64,000 nucleotides of DNA, taken from contig NZ_KE383926.1 of NCBI RefSeq assembly GCF_000422805.1, forward strand, positions 164,350-228,349, read 5' to 3'. Positions 34,808 to 43,523 of the stretch are shown here, piece after piece. This DNA is from Nocardioides halotolerans DSM 19273 (GTDB lineage Bacteria > Actinomycetota > Actinomycetes > Propionibacteriales > Nocardioidaceae). Under the pieces are notes generated by a model, which saw only the letters and a program-made list of their open reading frames with translations, did not search any database and was not told the DNA's origin. Made by a program: the position numbers and the translations under genes. Position 1 is the first letter of the stretch, and each line of letters starts with the position of its first letter.

Positions 34808-35284
34808 ATGGCCATCGGCGACCGCCTCACCCACGTCGACGAGTCCGGGGCCGCCCGCATGGTCGACGTCTCCGACAAGGACGTCACCGCGCGCTCCGCG
34901 ACCGCCAGCGGCCGGGTGCTCGTGTCGGCGCGGGTCGTCGAGCTGCTCAGGGGCGAGGGCGTCCCCAAGGGCGACGCGCTCGCGGTCGCGCGGCTCGCCG
35001 GGATCATGGGCGCCAAGCAGACGCCGTCGCTGATCCCGCTCTGCCACCCGCTCGCCATCTCGGGAGTCACCGTCGACCTCGCCGTCTCCGACGAGTCGGT
35101 CGACATCACCGCCACCGTGCGCACCACCGACCGCACGGGGGTGGAGATGGAGGCGCTCACCGCGGTCTCCGTCGCCGCGCTCACGGTCGTCGACATGGTC
35201 AAGGCCGTCGACAAGGCCGCCGTGATCACCGACGTGCGGGTCGAGGCGAAGTCCGGCGGCCGGTCGGGGGACTGGTCGCGATGA
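34808..35284 (+). CDS. moaC: Cyclic pyranopterin monophosphate synthase
   Basis: 158 residues, ATG 34808. Second half of the first step of molybdenum cofactor synthesis, making cPMP. Signatures: RMVDVSDKDVTARSA, IMGAKQTPSLIPLCHPL (active-site His region), TTDRTGVEMEALTAVSVAAL and MVKAVDKAA. The N-terminal THVDESGAARMV is typical. Overlaps the next gene by 4 nt. moaA is not in this block. Confidence 0.94.
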   Translation: MAIGDRLTHVDESGAARMVDVSDKDVTARSATASGRVLVSARVVELLRGEGVPKGDALAVARLAGIMGAKQTPSLIPLCHPLAISGVTVDLAVSDESVDITATVRTTDRTGVEMEALTAVSVAALTVVDMVKAVDKAAVITDVRVEAKSGGRSGDWSR

Positions 35285-35766
35285 CCGCGGAGCCGATGCT
35301 CGGCGTCGTCGTCGTGGCCTCCAACCGCGCCGCCGCCGGGGTCTACGAGGACACCACCGGCCCGCTGCTCGTCGAGTTCCTCGCCGGGCTCGGGTTCGAG
35401 ACCGGGCCGCCGGCCGTCGTACCCGACGGCGAGCCCGTTGCCGACGCCATCCGCGCGGCCGTGGGCTCGGGGGCGCGCGTCGTCCTCACCACCGGCGGCA
35501 CCGGCCTCACGCCGACCGACCGGACGCCGGAGGTGACCAGGCCGCTGCTGGACGCCGAGATCCCCGGGCTGGCCGAGGCGATCCGCGCCCACGGGGTCGA
35601 CAAGGGTGTGCCCACCGCCGTCCTCTCGCGCGGGCTGGCCGGCCGGGTCGGCAGCTGCGTGGTCGTGAACCTGCCCGGCTCCCGCGGCGGAGTGAAGGAC
35701 GCCATCGCGGTGCTCCAGGACGTGCTGGTGCACGCCGCCGAGCAGGTGGTGGGCAGTGACCACTGA
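35281..35766 (+). CDS. MoaB/Mog-type molybdopterin adenylyltransferase
   Basis: 161 residues, ATG 35281 (overlap with moaC stop). MPT-binding fold: VVVVASNRAAAGVYEDTTGP, VVPDGEPVADAIR, VVLTTGGTGLTPTDRTPEVT and a C-terminal VVNLPGSRGGVKDAI. The TGGTG and PGSRGG motifs bind the pterin. Depending on the pathway, it adenylylates molybdopterin (Mog) ahead of MoeA. Its 3' end overlaps the rimJ-like gene by 11 nt. Confidence 0.9.
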   Translation: MTAEPMLGVVVVASNRAAAGVYEDTTGPLLVEFLAGLGFETGPPAVVPDGEPVADAIRAAVGSGARVVLTTGGTGLTPTDRTPEVTRPLLDAEIPGLAEAIRAHGVDKGVPTAVLSRGLAGRVGSCVVVNLPGSRGGVKDAIAVLQDVLVHAAEQVVGSDH

Positions 35767-36376
35767 CTGGCCGGTGCGACTCGTCGACGGCGAGCTCACG
35801 CTGCGGCCGCTCGCGACCAGCGACCACGAGGCGTGGCGCCGGGCCCGGCAGCGGAACGCCGCGTGGCTGGTGCCCTGGGACGCCACGGTGCCCCCCGGCG
35901 GCGAGGCGCGGCCGACGAGCTTCAAGCAGCTGGTCCGCCGTCTCTCCAGGCAGGCGCGTCAGGGCGTGACGTTCCCGTTCGCGATCGAGGTCGACGGGCA
36001 GTTCGCGGGTCAGGTCACCGTCAACAACATCGTGCGCGGCTCGGCGCAGTTCGCGTCCGTCGGCTACTGGCTCGACAAGGACTTCGCCGGGCGCGGGCTG
36101 ATGCCGCGGGCGGTGGCCATGGTGATCGACCACTGCTTCTTCGTCGCGGGTCTGCACCGCATCGAGGTCGCGATCCGCCCGGAGAACTCCAACTCGCTGC
36201 GGGTGGTCGAGAAGCTCCAGATCCGCGAGGTCGGCTACGCCCCGAAGTTCCTGCACATCGACGGCGACTGGCGCGACCACCGCATCTACGCCATCACCAA
36301 GGAGGAGGTGCCGGACGGCGTGCTCGCCCGACTGCGCGCCACCGAGACGGCGACGCCGCAGGCCGAACCTCAGTAG
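35756..36376 (+). CDS. RimJ/RimL-type GNAT acetyltransferase
   Basis: 206 residues, GTG 35756. GNAT motifs: N-terminal LTLRPLATSDHEAWRRAR, core VGYWLDKDFAGRGLMPRAVA (acetyl-CoA pyrophosphate loop region), then GLHRIEVAIRPENSNSLRVV and a C-terminal GDWRDHRIYAI. It resembles the ribosomal-protein N-acetyltransferases RimJ/RimL. Located between molybdopterin genes and sepX, an order I recall from streptomycetes. Substrate unproven. Confidence 0.85.
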   Translation: MTTDWPVRLVDGELTLRPLATSDHEAWRRARQRNAAWLVPWDATVPPGGEARPTSFKQLVRRLSRQARQGVTFPFAIEVDGQFAGQVTVNNIVRGSAQFASVGYWLDKDFAGRGLMPRAVAMVIDHCFFVAGLHRIEVAIRPENSNSLRVVEKLQIREVGYAPKFLHIDGDWRDHRIYAITKEEVPDGVLARLRATETATPQAEPQ

Positions 36377-36449
36377 TCACACGAGACTTTTTGCGACACA
36401 CGGGTTGACATGCGCCCCGTGATGCGCTGCGCCTCCTAGCCTCAGCAGC

Positions 36450-37244
36450 GTGGATCCCAGCGCACTGATCTTCGTGGCCCTGGCCGTGGCCTGGGCCGTC
36501 TACCTGATCCCGAAGGCGCTCGAGCACCACGAGGAGAGCGCCCGCACCCGCACCGTCGAGCGGTTCTCCAAGACCATGCGCGTCCTGGCGCGCCGCGAGC
36601 CCGTCAACCGCCGCACCGCTCGGCTGGTGCCCGCCGGTGCGCCGTCGAGTGACCCCGTGCGGTCGTCCGAGGCCCGCCTGAGCAGCCACGGGGGGTCACT
36701 CGACGACAAGCAGCGGCTGCACGCCCACCGCCTGGCCGCCGCCCGTGCCGCCAAGCGCCGCCTGCGGGTGGTGACGCTGATCCTGGTCGCCAACGTCGGG
36801 GTGGCCGTGGCGGCCTACCTCACGGTGTTCGACTGGGTCTGGTGCGCGGTCCCGGTCGGCGTGCTCGCCGTCTGGCTCGTCGCGTGCCGCGTCATGGTCA
36901 AGCGCGAGCGCGCGGTCCGGCCGCGCGGCCGCATCCCTGCAGAGATCCCCGGCGACCGGCCCGCCGACCCCCGGGCGAGCACCGGCGAGATCGCCCGCGT
37001 CGACGCACCCGTGGCCGAGCAGGAGCGCGACCCCGACAGCTGGGACCCCGTCTCGGTGCCGCTGCCCACCTACGTCTCCAAGCCGGTCGCCGCGCGCAGC
37101 GTCACCACGATCGACCTCGACTCGACCGGCGTCTGGAGCTCGGGCCACAACGCCGCCGACAGCCGGCTGGCGCGCGAGGCCGAGGCCGTCGACCGTTCCG
37201 GTTCGGAGTCCGCCGCGACCGACCGGCGCGCATCCGGCGCCTAG
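36450..37244 (+). CDS. sepX: Divisome-type membrane protein SepX/GlpR
   Basis: 264 residues, GTG 36450 seven nt after TAGCCT (leaderless style). N-terminal membrane span (about 4-22, ALIFVALAVAWAVYLIPKAL) followed by EESARTRTVERFSKTMRVLA, the hallmark of actinobacterial SepX/GlpR. Two more spans lie at about 108-128 and 131-150. The C-terminal ~110 residues are polar and probably unstructured. In Streptomyces, SepX acts in septation; the role here is by homology. The position next to moeA/mog/rimJ supports the call. Confidence 0.8.
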   Translation: MDPSALIFVALAVAWAVYLIPKALEHHEESARTRTVERFSKTMRVLARREPVNRRTARLVPAGAPSSDPVRSSEARLSSHGGSLDDKQRLHAHRLAAARAAKRRLRVVTLILVANVGVAVAAYLTVFDWVWCAVPVGVLAVWLVACRVMVKRERAVRPRGRIPAEIPGDRPADPRASTGEIARVDAPVAEQERDPDSWDPVSVPLPTYVSKPVAARSVTTIDLDSTGVWSSGHNAADSRLAREAEAVDRSGSESAATDRRASGA

Positions 37245-37277
37245 GCCGAGACATGGCCTAGGCCTACCGTGGGGCTC

Positions 37278-38285
37278 GTGCCCCGCGTGCTCCCGGTCCT
37301 CCTGCTCGCCGGCCTCCTGGCCGCGCTGCCGTTCTCGCCCGGCCCCGGCGGTGCGTCGTACGCCGGTGCGCCGCACGCCGGCGCGGCCCACCGCGTGGTC
37401 GGGCACGGCACGCCTGCGAGCTGCACGGCGGCGGCCTTCCGCAAGGCGGTCGCGAAGGGCGGCACCATCACCTTCGACTGCGGCCCTGACCCGGTCACGA
37501 TCGTCATGGACCGCCAGGCCGAGGTCCACAACGACGCGGCGCGCAAGGTCGTGATCGACGGCGGCGGCCTCGTGACGCTGAGCGGCGGCGGCAAGCACCG
37601 CATCCTCTACCAGAACACCTGCGACCAGCGTCTCGCGTGGACCACCTCGCACTGCCAGGACCAGGCAACCCCCCGCCTGGTGCTGCGCAACCTCACCTTC
37701 ACCCGCGGCAACGCGACCGGCGCCCACGAGGAGGGCGGGGGAGGCGGTGCGGTGCTCGTCCGCGGCGGGCGGCTCACCGTCGTCAACTCGGTCTTCACCC
37801 GCAACCGCTGCGACAGGACCGGGCCTGACCTGGGCGGCGCGGCGATCCGGGTGCTCGACCAGTTCCGCGACCGCCCGGTGCGAGTCAGCGGGAGCACGTT
37901 CCGGAGCGGCCGCTGCTCCAATGGCGGCGCCCTGTCCAGCATCGGGGTCTCGTGGCTCGTCACCGACAGCACCTTCCGGGGCAACAAGGCCGTCGGGCGC
38001 GGCGCCAACCCGGCCGGCGCCGGCACCCCGGGTGGTGGGAGCGGTGGCGCGATCTACCTCGACGGCAACCTCTTCACGCTCCGCCTCGTGCGCAGCACGA
38101 TCGAGGGCAACGTCGCCCGCGAGGGCGGTGGGGCGGTGTTCTTCGTGAGCAACGACCGCACCGGCACCCTCACCATCCAGGACTCCACGCTGCGCGACAA
38201 CCCGAGCCTCGGCTTCGAGAACTACCCCGGGATCTTCTTCCTCGGCCACGGCCAGCCGCAGGTCACGGGCTCCACCGTCGAGTAG
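37278..38285 (+). CDS. Secreted right-handed beta-helix protein
   Basis: 335 residues from GTG 37278, seven nt after TACCGT; GTG 37269 would extend it by 3 residues. Signal peptide about 1-20 (PRVLPVLLLAGLLAALPF). The mature part shows repeated short strands with Asn/Gly turns (LRNLTFTRGN, VNSVFTRNRC, GSTFRSGRC, DSTFRGNKA, STIEGNVA, DSTLRDN), the pattern of a parallel beta-helix like those of pectate-lyase-type proteins. Four or more cysteines. Likely extracellular polysaccharide-associated; no catalytic set can be assigned. Confidence 0.75.
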   Translation: MPRVLPVLLLAGLLAALPFSPGPGGASYAGAPHAGAAHRVVGHGTPASCTAAAFRKAVAKGGTITFDCGPDPVTIVMDRQAEVHNDAARKVVIDGGGLVTLSGGGKHRILYQNTCDQRLAWTTSHCQDQATPRLVLRNLTFTRGNATGAHEEGGGGGAVLVRGGRLTVVNSVFTRNRCDRTGPDLGGAAIRVLDQFRDRPVRVSGSTFRSGRCSNGGALSSIGVSWLVTDSTFRGNKAVGRGANPAGAGTPGGGSGGAIYLDGNLFTLRLVRSTIEGNVAREGGGAVFFVSNDRTGTLTIQDSTLRDNPSLGFENYPGIFFLGHGQPQVTGSTVE

Positions 38286-38364
38286 ATCGCCGCGCGGCGA
38301 GGTTCGATTCGGACGCGCGCGACGCGGCTGATACCGTTTCCGCTCGCGTCTCCGGACGCATCCA

Positions 38365-38437
38365 GGGGCTGTGGCGCAGCTGGTAGCGCACCTCGTTCGC
38401 AACGAGGGGGTCAGGGGTTCGAGTCCCCTCAGCTCCA
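38365..38437 (+). tRNA. tRNA-Ala (anticodon CGC)
   Basis: 73 nt. Acceptor GGGGCTG/CAGCTCC (one G-U pair), D-arm GGCGCAGCTGGTAGCGC, anticodon stem CCTCG/CGAGG with loop TTCGCAA (CGC anticodon), T-arm AGGGGTTCGAGTCCCCT, discriminator A. No encoded CCA. Confidence 0.96.
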
Positions 38438-38634
38438 CTCGCGGCACTCTGCGGTTGCGCAACCGGACCCGCGATCGACCGACATAGGTATGGACCACCG
38501 GCCGCGAGGCAGGTCAGGTAGCGGCATTCCGCCCCCCGCCAGACCGCCCGCGTGCCAGCCTGAGCGCGCGGCGCGCGCCAGCCCCCGCCTCCGGCGCTGC
38601 CGCTCACCCCCACACCTCGAGCGAGCACCCCCCC

Positions 38635-40392
38635 ATGACACCTGTCTCCAGGCAGCCGACCGCGCCCGCGCGCAGCCGTCGTTCGGTCGGCCGCGCCGTC
38701 GTGGGCGGCGTGGCGGCCCTGGCCGTGTCGCCCGCGCTGGGCCGGACGGAGACCGCCCGCGCCGCCGAGCCGGAGAAGCGCAGGCCGAAGAAGAAGTGGC
38801 ACCGCTGCAAGGTCCACACCAAGCACACCTGCTGGCACGCGCGCACCTGCCGGCACCGCAAGCACAAGCCGACCACGCCCACCGAGCCGCCGCCCGGGCC
38901 GCCCACGCCGCCCACGCCGACACCGCCCGGCGCCTACGACCAGCCGGCCGCCGTCGACGGGCTGGCGACCGCGCTCGCCCTGCACGTCGCCAACCGCTTC
39001 ACCTACGGCATGACGCCCGCGCTGCTGCAGGAGATGAGCGGCTACCCGACCGTCCAGGCGTGGCTCGACGCCCAGCTGGCGCCGGCGACGCTCGGCGACC
39101 CCGCGGGCGACGCCCTCGCGACGTGGTGGCCGCGGCTCGCCTGGGACGCGCCGACCATGTGGGCGCACGAGCAGGCGAAGTCGGGTGAGGCGTGGACCGC
39201 CATGGCCGACTACCAGCGCTGGTGCCTGCTGCGCCGGATGCGGTCGAGGCGCCAGCTGCTGGAGTCGGTGACCGAGTTCTTCGAGAACCACCTGCACGTG
39301 CCGGTGCACGACGACGGCGTCTTCGGGTTCCGCGTCGACTACGGCCGCACGATCCGCACCCACGCGCTCGGCCGCTTCGACCAGATGCTCGTCGCGGCCA
39401 TCACGCACCCGGCGATGGGCATCAGCCTCGACAACGCGAACTCGAAGAAGAACGCGCCCAACGAGAACCTCGGCCGCGAGCTGCTCGAGCTGCACACCGT
39501 CGGGCGAGGCAGCTACACCGAGGACGACGTCAAGGCCTCCGCGAAGATCCTCACCGGCTACAAGGTCGCGATGTGGACCACGTGGGAGACGTCCTACGAC
39601 CCGTCCGCGCACTACACCGGCCCGGTGCAGGTGATGGGCTTCAGCCACCCGAACGCCGACCCCGACGGCCGGCCGGTCGTCGCGGCGTACCTCACCTACC
39701 TCGCCCACCACCCCGCCACCGCGCACCGCCTCGCCCGCAAGCTCGCGGTGCGCTACGTCTCCGACGACCCGTCGGCCGGCCTGGTCGACCACCTGGCGCA
39801 GGTCTACCTCGCCCACGACACGGCGATCGTGCCGGTGCTGCGGGCGCTGATGGCGCACCCCGAGTTCATCGCCGCACGGGGTGCGAAGGTCCGCAACCCC
39901 GCCGACGACGTCGTCGCGACGTGGCGCGCGCTCGACGTCCAGGCCGCCCCGCCGACCAGCGACGCCGCCGGCGCCAACGCGGTGCTGTGGCAGACCGTCG
40001 AGCTGGGCCAGGCACCGTTCGACTGGGCGCGGCCAGACGGCCAGCCCGAGGACGGCGCGTCGTGGTCGTCGGTCTCGCGCGTGCTCGCCTCCTTCGAGGT
40101 CCACTACACGCTGTCCGGCGGCTGGTGGCCGACCGCGCAGACCACCTACCACCCGGTCGCGTCGTGGGTGCCGCTCCAGCCCGGGCAGTCGATGCGCTTC
40201 GACGCGCTCGTCGAGCACCTGTCGCGCACCCTCCTCGGTCGCACCACGCCGGTGCGCCTGCTCCAGGCGTGCTGCCTGGCCACCGGGCTCACCGCGGCGA
40301 CCTCCGTCACCCTCAACCACGCGCTCGTGAAGTGGGGCATGCCCGTGCTGCTGACCACCCTGCTCGACAGCCCCGAGCACATGAGCCGGTGA
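38635..40392 (+). CDS. DUF1800-family exported protein
   Basis: 585 residues, ATG 38635. N-terminal signal-like region with SRRSVGRAVVGGVAALAVSP (Tat-like twin Arg), then a basic Cys/His-rich stretch (WHRCKVHTKHTCWHARTCRH, about residues 55-75), a Pro/Thr linker, and the DUF1800 domain (HVANRFTYGMTP, FFENHLHVP, NENLGRELLELHTVGRGSY, KILTGYKV). DUF1800 proteins are commonly encoded beside DUF1501 proteins, as here; the biochemical role is unknown. The Cys/His-rich insert is unusual and could bind metal. Confidence 0.85.
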   Translation: MTPVSRQPTAPARSRRSVGRAVVGGVAALAVSPALGRTETARAAEPEKRRPKKKWHRCKVHTKHTCWHARTCRHRKHKPTTPTEPPPGPPTPPTPTPPGAYDQPAAVDGLATALALHVANRFTYGMTPALLQEMSGYPTVQAWLDAQLAPATLGDPAGDALATWWPRLAWDAPTMWAHEQAKSGEAWTAMADYQRWCLLRRMRSRRQLLESVTEFFENHLHVPVHDDGVFGFRVDYGRTIRTHALGRFDQMLVAAITHPAMGISLDNANSKKNAPNENLGRELLELHTVGRGSYTEDDVKASAKILTGYKVAMWTTWETSYDPSAHYTGPVQVMGFSHPNADPDGRPVVAAYLTYLAHHPATAHRLARKLAVRYVSDDPSAGLVDHLAQVYLAHDTAIVPVLRALMAHPEFIAARGAKVRNPADDVVATWRALDVQAAPPTSDAAGANAVLWQTVELGQAPFDWARPDGQPEDGASWSSVSRVLASFEVHYTLSGGWWPTAQTTYHPVASWVPLQPGQSMRFDALVEHLSRTLLGRTTPVRLLQACCLATGLTAATSVTLNHALVKWGMPVLLTTLLDSPEHMSR

Positions 40393-40403
40393 GGGAGGAA
40401 CCC

Positions 40404-41675
40404 ATGGAGACCACGGCGCACGGCTGCTGCGAGGAGTTCGAGCGCGCCGCTCGCCTCGGCCGCCGCGGCTTCCTGCGCGGCCTCGCCGCGGTGGGCGGCA
40501 CCGCCACCGTCACGGCTGCGTACGGCGAGGCGTTCACCTCCACGGCGTACGCCGCCGCGCCGGTCGACAACGTGCTCGTGCTGCTCTCGATGCGCGGGGC
40601 GTGCGACGGCCTCAACCTGGTCGTCCCGCACGGCGACCCCGCCTACTACGCCGCGCGGCCGTCGATCCAGGTGCCGTCATCGCGGCTGCTCGCGAAGGAC
40701 GGGTTCTTCGGGCTGCACCCCGCGCTGGCCCCGCTGCTGCCGTGGTGGAACGCCGGCTCGATCGCGGCCGTCCACGCGACCGGGCTGCCGGCGCCGAACC
40801 GCTCGCACTTCTCGGCGATGGAGGAGCTCGAGGACGCCGACCCGGGCTCGTCGGCGCGGATCGGCTGGCTCAACCGCCTCGTGGGGCAGAACGCCGCGAG
40901 CACCCCCATCGAGGCCATCCAGTTCGGCGGCGGGGTGCCGATGACCGCGCTGGCCGGGCCCGAGCCCGCGCTGGTCACCACCGACGTCGACTCCGTGAGC
41001 CTGTCGGGCTACTGGGACGCCGCCTCCGAGGCGGCTCGGCGGGCCTCCCTGGCGACGCTCTGGGACGGTGTGGCCGGCCCGCTCGGAGCGGGTGCCCGCA
41101 ACGCCTTCGAGGTGGTCGACGAGTTCGAGCCGGTCAGGGACGGCCCGACCGCCCCGGCGAACGGCGCGGCGTACCCCGCGGGCTCCGACCTCGGCACCGC
41201 ACTGGCCGCCGCGGCGCGCACGATCCGGGCCGACGTCGGGGCGGAGGTCATCGCGGTCGACCACGGCTCGTGGGATCACCACACCTGGATCGGCACCCCC
41301 GACAGCGGCAACCTGCGTCAGATGGCCGACGAGCTCGCGCTCAGCCTGGCGGCGTTCCTCACCGACCTGGGGCCGCTGGCCGCGAACGTCACGGTGGTGA
41401 CCGTCAGCGAGTTCGGCCGTCGGGTCAAGGAGAACGCCAACCAGGGCCTCGACCACGGCTACGGCAACGTGATGTTCCTGCTCGGCGGGGGCGTGAAGGG
41501 TGGCTACTACGGCACCTGGCCGGGCCTGGCCACCAGCGTGGACGCCGACCTCCTGGTCACCACCGACTACCGCAGCGTGCTCAGCGAGGTGGTCACCCGA
41601 CGGCTCGGGGCCTCGGCGGCGGCGGTGTTCCCGGGCTTCACCCCGGAGCCCGTGGGAGCGGTGCTCTCGATCTGA
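40404..41675 (+). CDS. DUF1501-family Tat-exported protein
   Basis: 423 residues, ATG 40404 after GAGGGAGGAA. Tat signal RLGRRGFLRGLAAVGG. The mature domain is of the alkaline-phosphatase-like/sulfatase superfamily layout seen in DUF1501: LVLLSMRGACDGLNLVVPHG, NRSHFSAMEELEDADP, AVDHGSWDHHTW, and TVSEFGRRVKENANQGLDHG. It is 11 nt behind the DUF1800 gene. Pairs of this kind are widespread in bacteria; substrate unknown. The folded-export signal suggests a cofactor or a metal is loaded in the cytoplasm. Confidence 0.87.
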   Translation: METTAHGCCEEFERAARLGRRGFLRGLAAVGGTATVTAAYGEAFTSTAYAAAPVDNVLVLLSMRGACDGLNLVVPHGDPAYYAARPSIQVPSSRLLAKDGFFGLHPALAPLLPWWNAGSIAAVHATGLPAPNRSHFSAMEELEDADPGSSARIGWLNRLVGQNAASTPIEAIQFGGGVPMTALAGPEPALVTTDVDSVSLSGYWDAASEAARRASLATLWDGVAGPLGAGARNAFEVVDEFEPVRDGPTAPANGAAYPAGSDLGTALAAAARTIRADVGAEVIAVDHGSWDHHTWIGTPDSGNLRQMADELALSLAAFLTDLGPLAANVTVVTVSEFGRRVKENANQGLDHGYGNVMFLLGGGVKGGYYGTWPGLATSVDADLLVTTDYRSVLSEVVTRRLGASAAAVFPGFTPEPVGAVLSI

Positions 41676-41789
41676 GCGTGCTGGTGTGCGGCTCACCGCT
41701 CTGACCTGCACGTAGGTGGTGTCGACAGCGGTCCGGAGTGGGTAAATTACCGGTGAGATCGGTAGGCACGACCCCCTCGGAGCACTCGC

Positions 41790-42536
41790 ATGGACGACGA
41801 GACGAGCGCGGTGGAACACTCCCACACGGCTCTGGAGGCTGGCGTGGTCACGGAGTACAGCGCCCGCATGGGTGAGCTCGCGCGCACCCTGCGGTCCCAG
41901 CGCACCTTCCTGCTGACGCTCCAGCACGTCGTGACCGCGGCGTGCGAGATGGTCAAGAACTGCGACGACGCCGCCGTGACGCTGGCACGCACCGACGGCT
42001 CGGTCGAGACCCGCGCGTCGCTCGGATCGGGGCTGGCCGACCAGGCGGACCAGCTCCAGGCCCAGCTGGGCGAGGGGCCGTGCATCTCCAGCGCGTGGGA
42101 CACCCCGCTCGTGCGCGCCGTCGACCTCCCGACCGACGGCCCCTGGCCGCGCTGGGGCGCGGCGGTCGTCGACCAGCTCGGGATCCGCAGCGTGCTGTGC
42201 GTCCAGCTCTACACCCACGAGAACCACGAGCTCGGTGCGCTCCAGCTCTTCGCCACCCAGCCCCACGCCTTCGGGCCCGACGCGAGCGACGAGGTGATGG
42301 GCATCGCGTCGCAGGCGGCGGTCGCCCTCGGGGCGATCGCCAACCACGAGTCCCTCCAGTTCGGGCTCGTGCGGCGCACGATGATCGGGCAGGCGACGGG
42401 CATCCTCATGGAGCGCTACCAGCTCGACCAGCACGCGGCGTTCGAGGTGCTGCGCCGCATCTCCCAGGAGAGCGGCCGCAAGGTCTACGACCTCGCGATC
42501 GACCTCGTCAACGGCCTCAACCCGTCCGGGCTCTGA
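41790..42536 (+). CDS. GAF-ANTAR regulator (RNA-binding antiterminator type)
   Basis: 248 residues, ATG 41790. A GAF-like sensory domain (about 45-180: CDDAAVTLARTDGSVETRAS, LGEGPCISSAWDTP, RSVLCVQLYTHENHELGALQL) followed by an ANTAR domain (about 188-243: IGQATGILMERYQLDQHAAF, EVLRRISQESGRKV). ANTAR proteins bind tandem hairpins in nascent RNA to prevent termination. Typical actinobacterial architecture; the signal and target RNA are not evident. Confidence 0.88.
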   Translation: MDDETSAVEHSHTALEAGVVTEYSARMGELARTLRSQRTFLLTLQHVVTAACEMVKNCDDAAVTLARTDGSVETRASLGSGLADQADQLQAQLGEGPCISSAWDTPLVRAVDLPTDGPWPRWGAAVVDQLGIRSVLCVQLYTHENHELGALQLFATQPHAFGPDASDEVMGIASQAAVALGAIANHESLQFGLVRRTMIGQATGILMERYQLDQHAAFEVLRRISQESGRKVYDLAIDLVNGLNPSGL

Positions 42537-42701
42537 GCCCGCCGGGAGCGTCCGCCCGGGTCGCGGATGGCGACTTCCGGGGCCAGGGGGAGTAGGGTCC
42601 AAGAAGAGGACCGCGGCGCAAACCCTGCTGCACCTCCATTTCCCGAAGTCTGGCGTTGCACTCGGCAGGCATCCGTTCCCGCCGGCACACGCGCGTCGGT
42701 G

Positions 42702-42717
42702 GCTCTCTCCAGAGAGC
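42702..42717. promoter_or_regulatory. Inverted repeat GCTCTCT-CC-AGAGAGC
   Basis: Perfect 7-bp arms with a 2-nt centre, 9 nt before the GTG at 42727. It could be an operator or a small RNA hairpin. The rest of 42537-42726 shows no gene, only a weak GGTCC/GGACC hairpin at 42596-42612. Confidence 0.4.
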
Positions 42718-42726
42718 GGTGCCAAC

Positions 42727-42948
42727 GTGACGTCCACTTTCCTCAGGTCGGTGCGCCCGACGACCGGGTCGAACCCCGCAGCGAGCCGACGGTCCTACAC
42801 CGTACGTCCTCCCGTCCGCTCGACGATCCAGCTGTCCTACCCGCCCGCCCCGCCGCCGCCGGCGTGGGGCCGGGTGCTGGTGAGCGGCCGACGCAGGGCG
42901 CCGGGCTTCGTGCCTCGCGTCGTCGGCGCCGACGAGGCGGGTGAGTGA
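42727..42948 (+). CDS. Uncertain 73-residue ORF before the receiver gene
   Basis: GTG 42727 to TGA 42948, ending in a 4-nt GTGA overlap with the receiver protein. The product is basic and Pro-rich (PPAPPPPAWGRVLVSGRRRA), with no recognisable domain, and the ribosome site is poor. The overlap and strong third-position GC favour a real gene; the composition argues for caution. It may instead be untranslated leader. Confidence 0.35.
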   Translation: MTSTFLRSVRPTTGSNPAASRRSYTVRPPVRSTIQLSYPPAPPPPAWGRVLVSGRRRAPGFVPRVVGADEAGE

Positions 42949-43403
42949 TCCCGGTGCTCCCCGTCTCCGACCTCCCGCTGCCCGGGCGCCCCACCGGTCC
43001 GCGCCTGTCCGTGGTCCTCGTCGACGACGACGAGGACTTCCGCGGGGTGGTCCAGCGCTACTTCGAGCGCACCGACGAGCTCGCGATCGTCGGCGAGGCG
43101 GTCGACGGTGCCACCGGGGTCGAGGTCGCGGCCGCACTGCACCCCGACGTCGTCCTCCTCGACATCGACCTGCTCGCGCTGGGCGGCCTCGAGACGCTGC
43201 CCGCTCTCGCGCAGCGGTGTCCCGGCACGATCGTCGTGATGCTCACCGCGATGTCGCCGAGCGCGCAGCTCGACGCCGCACTGCGCGCGGGAGCCGCGGG
43301 CATCATCCGCAAGGGCTCCTCGATGGCCAACATGGTGGCGCAGCTTCGCGGCCTGGTCGGGCTCGCGCAGATCCCCGAGATCGAGATCGAAGGGGTCGGC
43401 TGA
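42945..43403 (+). CDS. Stand-alone response regulator receiver protein
   Basis: 152 residues, GTG 42945. Only a receiver domain: acidic pocket VVLVDDDEDF, phosphoacceptor Asp in VVLLDIDLLALGG, Thr in VVMLTAMSP and Lys in AGIIRKGSSMANMV. No output DNA-binding domain follows. It probably works through a partner protein, as in phosphorelays. The start lies 409 nt beyond the GAF-ANTAR gene, and no histidine kinase is encoded nearby. Confidence 0.82.
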   Translation: MIPVLPVSDLPLPGRPTGPRLSVVLVDDDEDFRGVVQRYFERTDELAIVGEAVDGATGVEVAAALHPDVVLLDIDLLALGGLETLPALAQRCPGTIVVMLTAMSPSAQLDAALRAGAAGIIRKGSSMANMVAQLRGLVGLAQIPEIEIEGVG

Positions 43404-43425
43404 CCCCGCCCCCCACCTCCGGTGG

Positions 43426-43445
43426 CCAGGTCGGGCGTGACCTGG
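43426..43445 (+). terminator. Hairpin after receiver gene
   Basis: CCAGGTC-GGGCGT-GACCTGG, a 7-bp perfect stem 22 nt after the receiver stop. It has no T-run, as is common for actinobacterial hairpin terminators. Termination is inferred. Confidence 0.4.
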
Positions 43446-43523
43446 ACCCCCGCGTCGTCGTTGGGTGAGCATCGTCCCGTGGGGGCCGAGGGACCCGTCC
43501 GTCGCGATACTGGAGGAGCATCA

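Noticed and set aside
38263..40380. Long antisense frame opposite DUF1800
   Set aside because: Arg/Gly/Val/His-rich translation typical of GC-rich antisense; the plus strand has clear domain motifs.
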